A program made the position numbers and the translations under genes. A stretch of DNA of 64,000 bases from Porodaedalea pini. Its lineage: Eukaryota > Basidiomycota > Agaricomycetes > Hymenochaetales > Hymenochaetaceae. Each line of letters begins with the position of its first letter. Positions within the stretch are counted from its first letter, which is position 1. The DNA is taken from NCBI GenBank assembly GCA_002794775.1, contig NBAY01000030.1, positions 482,077 through 546,076 on the forward strand, written 5' to 3'. Below are positions 20,697 to 31,973 of this stretch, one piece after another. The notes under the pieces were generated by a model that was not told where the DNA came from, searched no databases, and saw only the letters and a program-made list of their open reading frames with translations.

Positions 20697-21136
20697 TGTT
20701 AGGTGGGAGTCCAGGAGATGACTCGGACTGGGCAGGCCTCGGCTGACTGTCGTCTGGGACATGCTATACTCAAGCGGGGACTCAGGACACGCTGTACTCA
20801 GGCTAGGTTGTCACAGAGGTAAGAGGATTAATACAATGTACTCTACTACAGGAGGGGGGGCACGGTCTCACCTAGGTCATCACAGAGGTAAGAGGAAAAG
20901 CAGAACAGGTGTTCAGATGCGATTCCTCTTCCTTTTATACAGTGATCACCTTGTGAGAACCGGTTGCCCCATTGTCTAGGATTACATAAAGGGAGCAGAA
21001 TGGAATGAATGAAGGTCATGTGAAAGGGGTGTGGGAAATGATTGAAAAGATGATTAAATATAATGAAAAGGGGCGATAAAAAAGAAAAGAAAAGATAAAA
21101 GGTAATTGAAAGAAGGGAAAAGTTCGAGTCCTGACA
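20697..21136 (-). repeat. B3 3' LTR
   Basis: 440 bp, TGTTAGG to CCTGACA, followed by the C-run polypurine tract (21,137-21,150). It is longer than the B2 LTR by a variant TACTCTACTACAGGAGG segment, so B3 represents a subfamily. Confidence 0.92.
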
Positions 21137-21626
21137 TTACCCCCCCCCTCAAGGTTGGGCGTCCCGACCAACCAAGATCGCGGTCATCTGGTTCAGTGTT
21201 GACGAAGAGTGGACAAAGTCGTTGGCAAGGAATGTCGAGTTTTCGAGGAGCGCCGGGGTGTTCCTGATAGAACTCAGCGATCGCCTCCTTTGTGTTTTCA
21301 CCAAAGTCCATCTCAGGTTGCCAAGTTGGTTCGTTGTATCTGACCCACTTGACGAGGTACTGCAGTTTTCCTCGATGCAGATGTGAGTCAATGACCTCCT
21401 CAACCTCGTATTCTTCCTCATTGTCAACAATCTCCAGTGGTGGCGGTGGCTGCTGTTTCTGTCCTTTGAAGGCTGGTTCGACAGCGGGTTTTAGTAGAGC
21501 TTCATTGAAGACGGGGTGGACCTTTTTCCATTGCTTTGGGAGCTTGAGCTTGTACGCACTTGCTCCCACCTTGTCGACAATGTCGAAGGGACCGTACCAC
21601 TTGTCAGCAAGCTTCTTTGTTGGCAA
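21137..21626 (-). pseudogene. B3 integrase end and chromodomain
   Basis: The frame reads KLADKWYGPFDIVDKVG, KVHPVFNEALLKPAVEP, then the chromodomain EEYEVEEVIDSHLHRG, LQYLVKWVRYNEPTWQPEMDF. Here LPKQWKKVHP is intact (CAA), where B2 has TGA. The polypurine tract overlaps its end. Confidence 0.85.
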
Positions 21627-21641
21627 GTCTGTACTGATGTT

Positions 21642-22580
21642 TCATCCGTCAAGGAAGACCTTGTTGCCAGTCTGGTACTCCATCGATGTTCCTGCCGTCC
21701 GGTCATGGTAGCGCTTCATGTCCTCTGCTGCCTTGACCAGGTTGTCCTTCACAACACAATGAGTCTCCTTGATGTGCTTCGCAAATTCTTTCACTGACAT
21801 GTTGGCAGAGGAAGTTTGTACTGTGTCGAAGCTCATAGGGTGACATCCGGTGTTCACGTAGAAGGGAGACATCTTTGTCGCTGAGTGTTTGCGGTTGTTG
21901 TATGCGAACTCTGTGAGGGGGAGCCAGTCCTTCCAGTCCGATTGTCGATGGTTAACAAAGAATCTAAGGTACTGTTCGAGCTCTTGGTTAACACGTTCAG
22001 TCTGACCATCCATCTGCGGGTGATATGCCATTGACGGGTTGCCTTTGATGTGCAGGAGTTTGTACAGCTCCTTCATCATTGATGTGTCAAACTGCATGCC
22101 ACGGTCATGGATGATCTTCTTCGGTAGACTGTGGAGGTGGAAGATGTGGTCGCGGTACAACTGAGCCATGCCTTCCGCTGACAGCTTTGTCATTGTTGGG
22201 ATCACATGCATCTGCTTCAAGAATCTATCCATGATGACGCAGATCGCGTTATGTCCCTTTGAGTCTGGGAGCTCTCTGATGAGATCGACCATAACAATTT
22301 CCCAAGGACCTTCAGGGACTGTGTTTGGGTGAAGTGGCCTTGACCTCGACATTCTCAGAGCCTTTGTTCACTGACAATGATCACATCCTTGGACATACGC
22401 TCGGACATCGGAGAACATCGACGCCCACCAGAAGTCTTGCTGGACAAGCTCTACCATTTTCGATGCTCCTGGATGCCCAGCCAGTACTGAGTCGTGACAC
22501 TCCCACAACACAGATTCCTTTATCGTTGACGGGACGTATACCTTGCCCTTCATCCACCACAAGCCGTCGGCCTCCGTCAT
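21642..22580 (-). pseudogene. B3 integrase
   Basis: Frames 22,368-22,580 and 21,642-22,352 cover the zinc site (ECHDSVLAGH, GCDHCQ) and the core with VDLIRELPDSKG, HDRGMQFDTS and DGQTERVNQELEQ. A stop after CDHCQ splits it. The D-D-E residues are still readable. Confidence 0.85.
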
Positions 22581-22592
22581 CCCTGTCAGCCT

Positions 22593-23057
22593 CTATAACT
22601 CGTGTTGCACCCTCTGTGCTTCACCCACTCTGTCTAACACCTCATCACGTGACGTCCTCACCACTCCATGATTCAGCCACTTCTCCTTGATGAACACGAT
22701 GCCGTCGTTGTCATCCTTGCCTTCATCATAGCCAGTCTTACGTGACAGTAAGTCCACCTTGCCTATCATCTTCCCTGACTTGTGCTCAAGGTGGAAGTCG
22801 AATTCCTCAAGTTCTGTTCGCCAGCGAGCTTGTCGATAGCTCAGCTTCTGCACCGACTTGAAGTAAGTAAGGTTGGCGTGATCGGACCAGATTTCGATAG
22901 GGTGACGGGCGCCGAGAAGGTACTGTCTCCACTCCTTGAGTGCTGAAATGATTGCGAGCATCTCCTTGTCATAGATCTTGTAGTTTCGTTCTGCTGGTAG
23001 GAGCGCTTCTGACCTGTAGGTGACTACCCTCCACTTGCCTTCCTGCTTCTGCAACAA
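22593..23057 (-). pseudogene. B3 RNase H
   Basis: The frame gives GKWRVVTYRSEALLPAERN, YKIYDKEMLAI, IEIWSDHANLTYFKS and the connection to integrase. It is interrupted on both sides by stops; the N-terminal Asp region (EADSS) lies just upstream, out of this frame segment. Confidence 0.83.
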
Positions 23058-23150
23058 TACGCCTCCAAGCGCAAAGTTTGATGAGTCCGCTTCGACACGG
23101 AAAGGGCCCTCATCGTTTGCAATGGCCAGGACTGGAGGTGAGCAGAGACG

Positions 23151-24116
23151 TCATCTCAACTCCTCAAATGCCTCCTGCTGTTCGGTCTCCCATACCCAGT
23201 CCTTCTTGCCTGTCAGCGATGTCAGTGGATGGACTACCTTGCTGTAGTCCTTGATGAACTGTTGCAGCCAATTGCCCATGCTGAGGGATTGTTGCAGCTG
23301 TTTGAGGTCTCGTGGGACTGGCCAGTCTGCGATCGCTGCCGTCTTCGCTGGGTCAGCCCTGATCTCGCCATTGCCAACGATGTGGCCGAGGTACTTCACA
23401 ACTTTGGCGTCGAACTCGCATTTCTCCAGTTTCAGGTACAGGCCGTTCTCTCGCAAGATCTGAAGGACACGTCTTGATGTCTTGATATGTTCCTCGAGAG
23501 TTTGCGAGAGGATCAGTATGTCGTTGAGGTAGACGATGATCAAGTTGTCATAGATCAATCCCTTGAAGATGTGGTTGACAAAAGCCTGGAGTGTCGCTGG
23601 TGCATTGCAAAGACTGAAGAACATGACTGTTGGTTCAAAAAGACCCATGTTCATGCAGAACACTGCCTTCCATTCATTGCCTTCTTGGATCCAGACATTG
23701 TAGTATCCCTAGTGAAGATCAAGTTTGGTGATGAACTTCACCTTCTTGACCTTGTCAACCAGTTCGTCGATGAGGGGGAGAGGATACTTGTTCTTGATCG
23801 TGCCGTCATTGAGTTTATGGTAGTCCTGGATCAGGCATAGCAATTTGTCAGCCTTCTTAATGAAAAAGAAGGGCGACGCCATCGGTGAGATCGACTTTCG
23901 TATGTGGCCCGACTTCAAGTTTTCTTCGAGGAAGTCCTTTAGTGATTGCTGTTCTGTCGGTGTCAGCAGATAGATCTTGCAGTCGCTAGGCTTGAAATTG
24001 GGTTTCAAGTCGATGACGTGATCCCAGGGGCGATGTTCCGGTAGCTTCTCGAAGCCTTTCTCGCTGAAGACATCGGCAAAGTCATTGAGATATGCGGGCC
24101 AGGATGCCTTGTCCAT
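23151..24116 (-). pseudogene. B3 reverse transcriptase
   Basis: Frames 23,709-24,116 (MDKASWPAYLNDFADVF to KFITKLDLH) and 23,151-23,663 contain the RT. The active site is YLND (23,520-23,531) instead of YLDD. A stop (LDLH-stop) falls where B2 has LDLRWGYY. As in B2, TGA precedes MDKASW. Confidence 0.87.
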
Positions 24117-24758
24117 TCACACCTCTCTCACCCTCCTCATCTCCTCCACGCCCTCCTTCTTGATCACGCACTCTTCTGGACAATGGGTGAATTCAATTGA
24201 ACCCATCTTCCAGTCGACCTCCGGGTTGTGGCGTCGAAGCCAGTCGTAGCCCAGGAAGATGTTTGATGACACCAGGGATGTTACTGCAAGGACAATCCTT
24301 TCCTTGTGATGTCCAATCATTAGCTTGACGTCGACGTATCTCTCGATCAAACCAGCCTCATTGTGTGTGCCATCTGCATTGAGCACCACAAGGGGTCTGA
24401 TGTATCGCTTGGTTTCCAACCCATAGCGTTCGACGAACCTCATGTCAATGCATGATCCCATACACCCCAAATCCACAAGCGCATGTGCATCTACCTCCCT
24501 CGCCTCACCCTCCATGTTACATCCAACATTCAGGAGGAGGTCCAGCTGGCGTCTGCCAGTTCCCCTCATGAACAATTGCTCGTACTTGCTTTTCTCGTTC
24601 ATACCAGTGGGGACTTCATAATTGGGAAAACCATCGATGTCATTTGCATCTATATATTGTACAGACGGTTGGTTATATTTTATCGAGTCCGGATACAAAG
24701 CCCTTTGTTCTTCTCGGTCAGTCGCCCCAATGGCTATGCCTGACCACTCGCAAAACCC
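24117..24758 (-). pseudogene. B3 protease region
   Basis: The frame contains HALVDLGCMGSC, so the catalytic Asp-Ser-Gly has become Asp-Leu-Gly, followed by FLGYDWLRRHNPEVDW. It opens upstream to the conserved slip heptamer at 24,752-24,758 in the -1 frame relative to gag. Confidence 0.83.
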
Positions 24759-26110
24759 TGCAAGTCAACAACCTCTTTGTCATCTCCTTCCTCCTCTACA
24801 CCTCTACATAGTCCTCCACTGTCGCCTTTCGAGTGTCTATGACTTCCTCGAATGCTGATTCCTTCATTGCCCCTAGCTCATCGGCGAGGAGGTGACGTTT
24901 GCCAGGCGCCATCATCTGCAGCATATGCTGCATGATCGTCTTCCCTTGCGGGCATGCATCCTTGAAGTGACCAAGCTGGCCACAGATCCAGCATGTGCAT
25001 CGGCATTGCGCCTCATTCATTGAGACGTCCATTGGCTGGCCAGCACCTCCAAAGGTAATGCCGGTCGCGTCGCATTTGTCAACGTGGGGGGCGGCCACCT
25101 GGCGATGAGCTGGGGGTGCATGTTGCTGCTGCAGGCATGGTGGGGGTGGAAATGTGTGGCCCCATTGGATGGCATGGATCTGTTGTTCACTTTCTTCTTC
25201 CAGTCATCATATGTTGTTGGGACCGGCGTCGACCTCAGTACTCCTCGCACCACTTCGATGTTCATTGCTCGCTTCAGTCAGTCACAGATGATGCTGTCGT
25301 CTGTTAAACCCGCTCTTGTGATGACGATGTCCAGATCCTGGAAGAACTCATTGGCAGTAAGGTCTTTCTGAACTTTGGTCCAGAATTTCGCCAGCGCCTT
25401 TTCCTTCCAGTTTGGATCATCAAACAAGGCATCTAGGTGCTCTTGGAACCTTGTCCAACTGTCGGTGAAGGTCACAATGCCAGCCATCGTTGATTCCTCC
25501 ACGTAGTTCTGTGCCCATGTCGCCGCATTACCACCCTTCAAGTAGGAGAGAGCAACATAGATCTTACTCTCTGATGAGGGGTATCAGCTCGGGTTTGCCA
25601 AGACAAAAAGAAGGACTTCTCATTTGAAGTCTAAATAATTGTTGCCACCAGTGAATTCACATGGCCGGGCGATGTCGATGCTGGGGGTCGGGGGATTAGC
25701 TGCCACGACCAGTGCCGGGGCATTGTTCACCTGATGGGTGAAGGTGTTTGCAATGATGGCCGCGATCTGCTCCATCTGCATTTGTGATGATGGCTGTGAT
25801 CTGCTCCATCTGCATTTGCGACAATGGCCGCAATCTGCTCCATCTGCTGCTGACTGAAACCTCCTGCTGACATTGCAGGTTCGGGCATGGGCATCGAAGG
25901 TTCAGGGGGGGTTGGCGGTGAAAGGTCTCTACAAGCCTCACGGTAAGGGCCTGGAGTCGGAGGTAGAAGGACTGTGGACGTTGATGGTGCCGGTGATGAT
26001 GGAGCAGCCAGGGGCCACCTTGCTCTCCTTCCTTGTTCATCTGATGAATACCAGCTGTGCCGGACTTCACTCCACCAGATATCGTGTACGACGCCACTGT
26101 TGTTGGTCAC
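24734..26110 (-). pseudogene. B3 gag
   Basis: Broken frames: 24,796-25,098 with the zinc knuckle CWICGQLGHFKDAC, 25,278-25,541 with the capsid-like part, and 25,727-26,110 with the N-terminal extension starting MTNNSGVVHDIWWSE. A short local duplication near 25,750-25,840 repeats an ATGGCCGCGATCTGCTCCATCTGC-type unit (period about 50 bp), out of frame in one copy. Confidence 0.82.
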
Positions 26111-26583
26111 GATGTAGCCTGGTCGATCTGGATTCCAACGCGCTGATGCAGGAAGGGCCCATCGCTGTTCGTCGGTGAGATCTATCTTGACGACGGTGGA
26201 GGAACAGGGATGAGTTGTGCATTCAATCCAGGGTTACGCCAACGTTGGACAGGTTCATCGGCGAAGTTGATGATGAGGCGGAAAGACGCGGCGGAGATAA
26301 CAATCGACAATGATGTTGACGACTGCACACATAACGTCACCCACGTCCAAGTCAAATGGCTCCTCCACCAAAGGGAGATGCGGAGAGTCAGGGTTGGGAA
26401 AGGTTGCTGGGTAGTATTATGTAATACACAGACATCTGAAAAACGTCTGGGCAGGGTTGAGGGTTGTCATTTAGGGGGTTTACATGTCAAGTCTGTCGAG
26501 GGGAGCGCTCCTCTAGACTGAGTGAAGGCGAGTCAACAGCGACGACATACGCTGGGGATGAGCCTGGTGGGGTTCTGCTTGAA
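26111..26583 (-). other. B3 5' leader
   Basis: Counterpart of the B2 leader, including the altered primer-binding site beside the LTR (GGTTCTGCTTGAA on +). No separate gene is seen. Confidence 0.55.
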
Positions 26584-27023
26584 TGTAGGGCAGGAGTCCG
26601 GGAGACGACTCGGACTGGGCAGGCCTCGGCTGACTGTCGTCTGGGACGTGCTATACTCGAGCAGGGACTCAGGACACGCTGTACTCAGGCTAGGTCATCA
26701 CAGAGGTAAGAGGATTAATACAATGTACTCTACTACAGGAGGGGGGATGCGGTCTCACCTAGGTCGTCACAGAGGTAAGAGGAAAAGCAGAACAGGTGTT
26801 CAGATGCGATTCCTCTTCCTTATATACAGTGATCACCTTGTGAGAACCGGTTGCCCCATTGTCTAGGATTACATAAAGGGAGTGGAATGGAACGAATGAA
26901 GGTCATGTGAAAGGGGTGTAGGAAATGATTGAAAAGATGATTAAATATAATGAAAAGGGGCGATAAAAAAGAAAAGAAAAGATAAAAGGTAATTGAAAGA
27001 AGGGAAAAGTTTGAGTCCTGACA
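26584..27023 (-). repeat. B3 5' LTR
   Basis: 440 bp. The terminal TGTTAGG has changed to TGTAGGG. It has the TATA box and internal direct repeat as in the other B LTRs. Confidence 0.92.
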
Positions 27024-27765
27024 ACAATTAGGGATGTGGTCACATGGAGCATACAGCCAAGATGCGTACCGGACTGCTGTCTGATGACAGGAGCCACATA
27101 CCGATTGGACAATCTGAGTTCTGGTGGAGCACCGGTATGGTTGGACGCAATGCAGATGTTTTTCTTCATTATGATTTATGTTTTTCCTATGTTCTTCTGA
27201 TTTCTATGCTCTCTATGCATGCCTCTATGACCTATGACTTTTCCTTTTGATGTCTCTATGTTTCAACTGATATGCACATTATGCCCATATGGAATTTATT
27301 AACTGTAGATAGATCTTTGGACTTAGTATAAATATGCACCCCATGTTGTAGGTAGAGGACAAGTCAGTTCTACCGCAGAGTCTCCCTCAGATAGGGTAAC
27401 TTGAGTGCGATCCGTCTTAGTTCTCGTATACCTTGTAGTTGTTCTGTCTTCATCTTAGCATCTCATCTCTCAAAACCGTCTCTAGTCTCTTATTCCGTAA
27501 CTCAAACCTCGTCGCTCGTCGTGATCACATCGTACCGGTGTTGATTACCCACTTGTACTGACCCCATACTGGTCAAGTACAGACCCGACAGGAGTTCCCA
27601 ACCTTAGTTCTCGATATTGACTCATACTGGCATGTACCGAAGCATACCAACGCATACCGGTACGTCGAGTGATCCCTCTGCAGTCAACCCCTAACCTCCC
27701 AGAACAACATGATCATGTCCCCAAAAGGACCACTGATCTCGGACACCCCTAAGTCAGGATCTACA

Positions 27766-28335
27766 GCATCCAGATGATTAAAGCACATCAGAAGAGGCCA
27801 AAGGACTAGGTGGATGAATATGCGATCTTGCTAGGAAGTATCTGCTCCCCCAACTCAGATGTGGGGTGACAAGACCGTATCTTGGCGGGACCGAGCACGT
27901 GGTTCGGGATCAGTAGATTATGACTCGGTAGCCCCAATATGTATTTAGGAAAGACACCCATAGACAGAGAAGGGCAGTTCCCCTTTGGACCAGATTTATT
28001 GAGTGTGACCACACCGAGTCCGAACCAATAATCTGGAACCCTCCCGAACTATACTCAGACAAACTGACAACGTTCTTCAGACTAGCCCCCCTCATCCTCA
28101 TCACACTTGGAATCCACTCGGACAGGATGTGTTGCTCTCGGTCGACCACCGGTCCAATGCAGAGACATTTGGAGCATTCCTCTTCATACTCAGTGTGCCT
28201 CTGTGCCGCTTCTGTGTACCGGAGTTGGTCTGTCTGTTGCCCCTCTTGCTTAAAGGAGATGCTTGCACCTTGTCCGAGGCGATTGGGGTCCCACCTGTGG
28301 CATACTTCACTTGCAGCGTGCACAGTTGCTCATTA
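27766..28335 (+). other. Leader of element G (family A)
   Basis: Begins with the GCAT half-site and runs CCAGATGATTAAAGC onward. It is nearly identical to the leader of F at 37,846-38,410, then the two diverge abruptly (28,336 / 38,411). The 5' part of this leader is at 45,472-45,935. On the minus strand, 27,910-28,323 is an open 137-codon frame that is also intact in the F leader. There are no other features. Confidence 0.7.
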
Positions 28336-28789
28336 TCTGGAGCCCATCACAAGGGGAGTTTAGTGTCTCACAGACACCATTTCTGGTACCAGGAAAAGCA
28401 CAGTTGCATCCCGAATCCGAGGACGATCCTCCACAGCCACGAACAGCAACAAGGAAATCATACCACCTGCAGTACAGCAATCGGGTATTCACACAGGATC
28501 ACCCGCAAAATGACCCCGTGCTCAAGGACTTGCCCGAGCACCATACGAGCTAAGGCAGCACACCACGCCGAGTGGATCTGCTGCACCAACCTCCCGATCA
28601 TCTGGATGAACTACCCTACGTGCCCAGTGAAGCACCAAGGTACCCTCAGACCCCGAGTCAGAGGAGATAGACGAATTTGAAGACACTGCCAAGACCTCGA
28701 CACTTTCCAAAGATCCAGCAGACTCCACCAAAGATGATACAGAAATAGCTCAGTCCCTCCTAGGAACAGCACCAAGAGGAATACACTCA

Positions 28790-30376
28790 ATGATAATATC
28801 CTGGACCTCGTTGGGGTCACTATTAGAAACCCTGTCATCATTCGGGTCACTGCTGTTAATGCCGTCCACAAGGAGTAAGAGCTTGACTGTCTCATCTGGG
28901 TCTGACCCAACGGAACCAATACCGTACCTAACCACCCCGATCCTTCTGCTCCCCAGATTGACATCACAAGAAATGTCTGGGATGGCCAACCCCCTCACTC
29001 CTGAACCTGGACACATACCAGTACCCATGCCAAGATGAGGTGAATGACACGATGTGTCATTCGACGGGAACGGGGAAAATGTGATCCAGTTCTTTGATGA
29101 TTACAAGGTGGTAGCCCGAGATGCTCACCTTGGGCAGGACCAAGCTATCCAGGACGTAGTATGTCGGACTCCGGTATCTGAGGAAGAGCTATGGAAAGGA
29201 CTTATGGAGTACACTGGAGACGACTGGAATGCGTTCCGAAAGGCAGCGGTGGACTTGTATCCAAACACTATCCTGAAGTATGGAATCGGGGATCTCTATG
29301 GAGTAGTTGCCCGGTATGCCAAGGATGGTATATGATTGCAGGAAACCCTCAGTTCATTCAACAGGGAATTTAGACGAATCGGTTTGAAACTGAAAAGGGA
29401 CAGAAAAATCAGAGACTTTGATCTGAACTGAGCATTCGCCCAAGCTATCACCAGAGAGCTAAGAACAAACCTCGAACTAAGGCTCACAGTAAAGCATGAT
29501 GATCACAGCATGGACTCGACTTATGAATTCTCATAACTCTACTCTGTCTGTTTCAAAATACTTACCAGAAAAAAGGAGGAGGTAAAACTGCCTACTATCA
29601 ACAGACCAGACTACAGTGGAGGAATGAAGAAGGAGGCAGACGTGATGCAGCTACTACAGAAGGAGTTCAGCAGGCTCTGAAGTGCACTTCAGAGCCTCAC
29701 CGAGAATCGAGGGAGGGCTCCCGGGTTCCTGAGTCCCAGGCCAGTGTCCAACTCGAACCAGAATACAACGTTGGAACAGAGAGCATATCTGGAGGGAAGA
29801 AGTGGGTTTGGATTCTCCCAAACAGACTGCCGATTCTGTGGGCAAGAAGGCCACTTTGCCAGCTCCTGCAGCCAGGTAGAAGCACACATTCGGGACCGAA
29901 GGATCCAGCGAAATGCGAACGGGCGACTTGAGCTCCCGAACGGGACTGACCTATCTCGGGCTGGACCTGGTCGAATGTTGGAGGATAAAATCACAATCTT
30001 CTATGCTGCAAAACTGCCAGCACCATCAGTAACAGTACCAACTGCTCCTGCAGCCCTCTTCTTCGTGTCGCCGAGTACCAAGAAACAAGATCCCTCAGCG
30101 CTGATGTTTTTGAACTCAAAAGCAACCTCAGATGCTCCCCCGCCGAAATGGGAGGTCTCTGAAAAGCCACTGGTGGAAGCTTTCATCACTGAACTAGAGG
30201 ACGGATATGAGGACCCATCCAAAATCGGTGAGACAAATTTGGAGGTATACTGGGACGCCGAGGCAAACGAACCGAAGGAGGAATCCCTGCAGGAAGCACC
30301 AATCTTTGTCGGAGAAGGACACTCATCCAAAGCCCGATTTGATGGTGTGGAAATCCCAGTAAGAAGGTCGCTCTGA
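28790..30376 (+). pseudogene. Element G gag
   Basis: Degenerate Gag of a basidiomycete Ty3/gypsy element. It reads FDGNGENVIQFFDDYKVVA, DWNAFRKAAVDLYPNTIL, then a CCHC knuckle CRFCGQEGHFASSC near 29,828-29,870 and a long acidic linker (to VEIPVRRSL). Several stops and a frameshift break it. It aligns in order with F gag but is clearly divergent. The start is not determinable. Confidence 0.75.
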
Positions 30377-30377
30377 A

Positions 30378-31315
30378 GAGGGGGGGACGATGAAGGAGCA
30401 ACCAAAGTTAAGTTTGGACCACCCAGGGGGCATGCCAAAAAGAAGGAAACGGAGCTGGAGAAGACGAGTGCGCCTGCTACAAAGCATTCACCATTCATTA
30501 TCCCCCCTCCTATTCAACCAGATGCACTGAAGCCGAAACATAACTTACCAGAGAGACAGATGGCAACCCGCCTTCCACCAGCATCGGCCACCTGTCAATA
30601 CAAAACCATGGTGCCGATCAAAAATCAAGACGCAATAGACACAGTGTTCAACAAGTCACTCAATGCCCCAATCATGATAACTACGGGTGAGCTATTCACA
30701 GTATTGGATACCCTGCACCGAAAAATGAAGGAGCAGACAACTGGACACCGGGTTGCATTTGTGGGGGGTGCATCAGGCAACAACGTACCAGATGCCCCAC
30801 AACTAATGGCATTCAGCACAGAGACCGGGCCAAGCACACAAGGAATATGAGTGGAAGGGGAACAACTCCTGTCTGTGACCGGACATTACTCTATGGACCC
30901 GAGCACCAGGAGACTCGCAATCCCTCCTGAGGAAGCGGATCTTGGGCCACTCCAAGCTCTCAACGTGGTAGTAGCGAACAAGGTTCGAGTTGAGGCGATT
31001 ATAGATACGGGAAGTTCGTTCACCTGTCTACATGCCGATGTATGGAAACTATGCAGGCAGAGCTGTCAGGACGACCATCTGATCAACATAGTCAGGGTGA
31101 ACAGGGCCTCCCACCATTCATACGGACTCATGGAACTAGTCCCCTTTACTATTGGGGGGGTAAAAATGTGTTTCAATGTTCATGTCATGTCAGACGGGCC
31201 ATGCCATCTCATTCTTGGACAGCCCTTCTTTGTATGGATGAAAGCCATCATCGATTTCTTGAATGGATGCACAGTCATAGTCACCAATCCCGAGTCTGCA
31301 GAACACTACTGACTC
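30378..31315 (+). pseudogene. Element G protease region
   Basis: Continues after a stop; it includes NKSLNAPIMITTGELFTVL and a retropepsin-like domain with active site VEAIIDTGSSFTCLHADVW near 30,991-31,048 and HLILGQPFF. It keeps Asp-Thr-Gly, whereas F has Asp-Gln-Gly at the same place. A stop at 30,848-30,850 precedes it. Confidence 0.75.
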
Positions 31316-31503
31316 CCAGCATATCCGAGAGGACTAAACAACTGTTAGAGTACGACCACGTACTCAACAATCACTTAACCATCATGCCCGCATACGGTGT
31401 GGGCAGAGGTCAGGCAATGTGGGAGAACGATAGCAGGCGCCATTCAGGTGACCACCACACCCACAGACCCAGGAGTGAAGAGGGGAGGAGTTGAACACAC
31501 AAG

Positions 31504-31861
31504 TGTCACGGACGACGTTGTCAAGAGCAAGTAGTAGTGGATTCCAAGAATGCTGGGGTAAGGGACAATACAGGTGAATGAGCTACCTATATATGCAGCA
31601 CTTGTGAGACCTAACTACTATAAAGAGGATGATGTTCCTGGGAAGTGGAATGTGATGGAACGTCATGGAATGTTCTTACTAATGAGCAGATGACATCGCC
31701 TGTGACCACGTGCAAGGGTCACGCGATTGATAAGTGGGTGACATCAGTGGAAGGAGCGACATTGGACATAGTCCAGTGAGGGTAGGGAGGGAAGGGACGT
31801 CGGAGAGGGTGAAGACGATGAAAGAAGGGAAAAAGGAGAATGCACACTTGGGATCCTAACA
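31504..31861. repeat. Probable small solo LTR inside G
   Basis: 358 bp, TGTCACGG to CCTAACA, between protease and RT of G. The flanks are ACAAG (31,499-31,503) and ACAAC (31,862-31,866), a 5-bp duplication with one mismatch. It contains CTATATATGC. F has no such block here. The short stretch 31,316-31,503 is remnant G coding with stops. Confidence 0.5.
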
Positions 31862-31973
31862 ACAACCCACCCCCAACATCTGGACCCCTCCATGCGGCAT
31901 TGGGTTTTTAGCTGTTCGGGGCTCGACAAACAATTGAGAGGATGATAGAACAACCCCAGATCATACTCACTCA

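Larger units (their letters stand above)
20697..27023 (-). mobile_element. Chromovirus B3 (intermediate age, inside an A LTR)
   Basis: 6,327 bp, TSD ACGAT/ACAAT (20,692-20,696 and 27,024-27,028, one transition), with 440-bp LTRs at both ends. All domains are present in the usual order but frames are split by stops. The LTRs differ at perhaps 15 sites, so it is older than B2. Confidence 0.93.
20500..27765 (+). repeat. Family-A LTR copy 3, split by chromovirus B3
   Basis: 20,500-20,696 plus 27,029-27,765, 934 bp without B3 and one TSD. The left end adjoins F integrase (half-site CCGA = TCGG on minus) and the right end adjoins the leader of G (half-site GCAT, 27,766-27,769). The two ends therefore belong to different original insertions: this LTR is a recombinant and marks an inversion breakpoint. 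The TATA box (AGTATAAATATG) is near 27,325-27,336. Confidence 0.88.

Noticed and set aside
17560..27765. LTR copies 2 and 3 (both plus orientation) as the LTR pair of one element
   Set aside because: Copy 2 has its own perfect CCAT duplication on both sides, and the sequence between is the antisense ORF and minus-strand F integrase, not an A interior.
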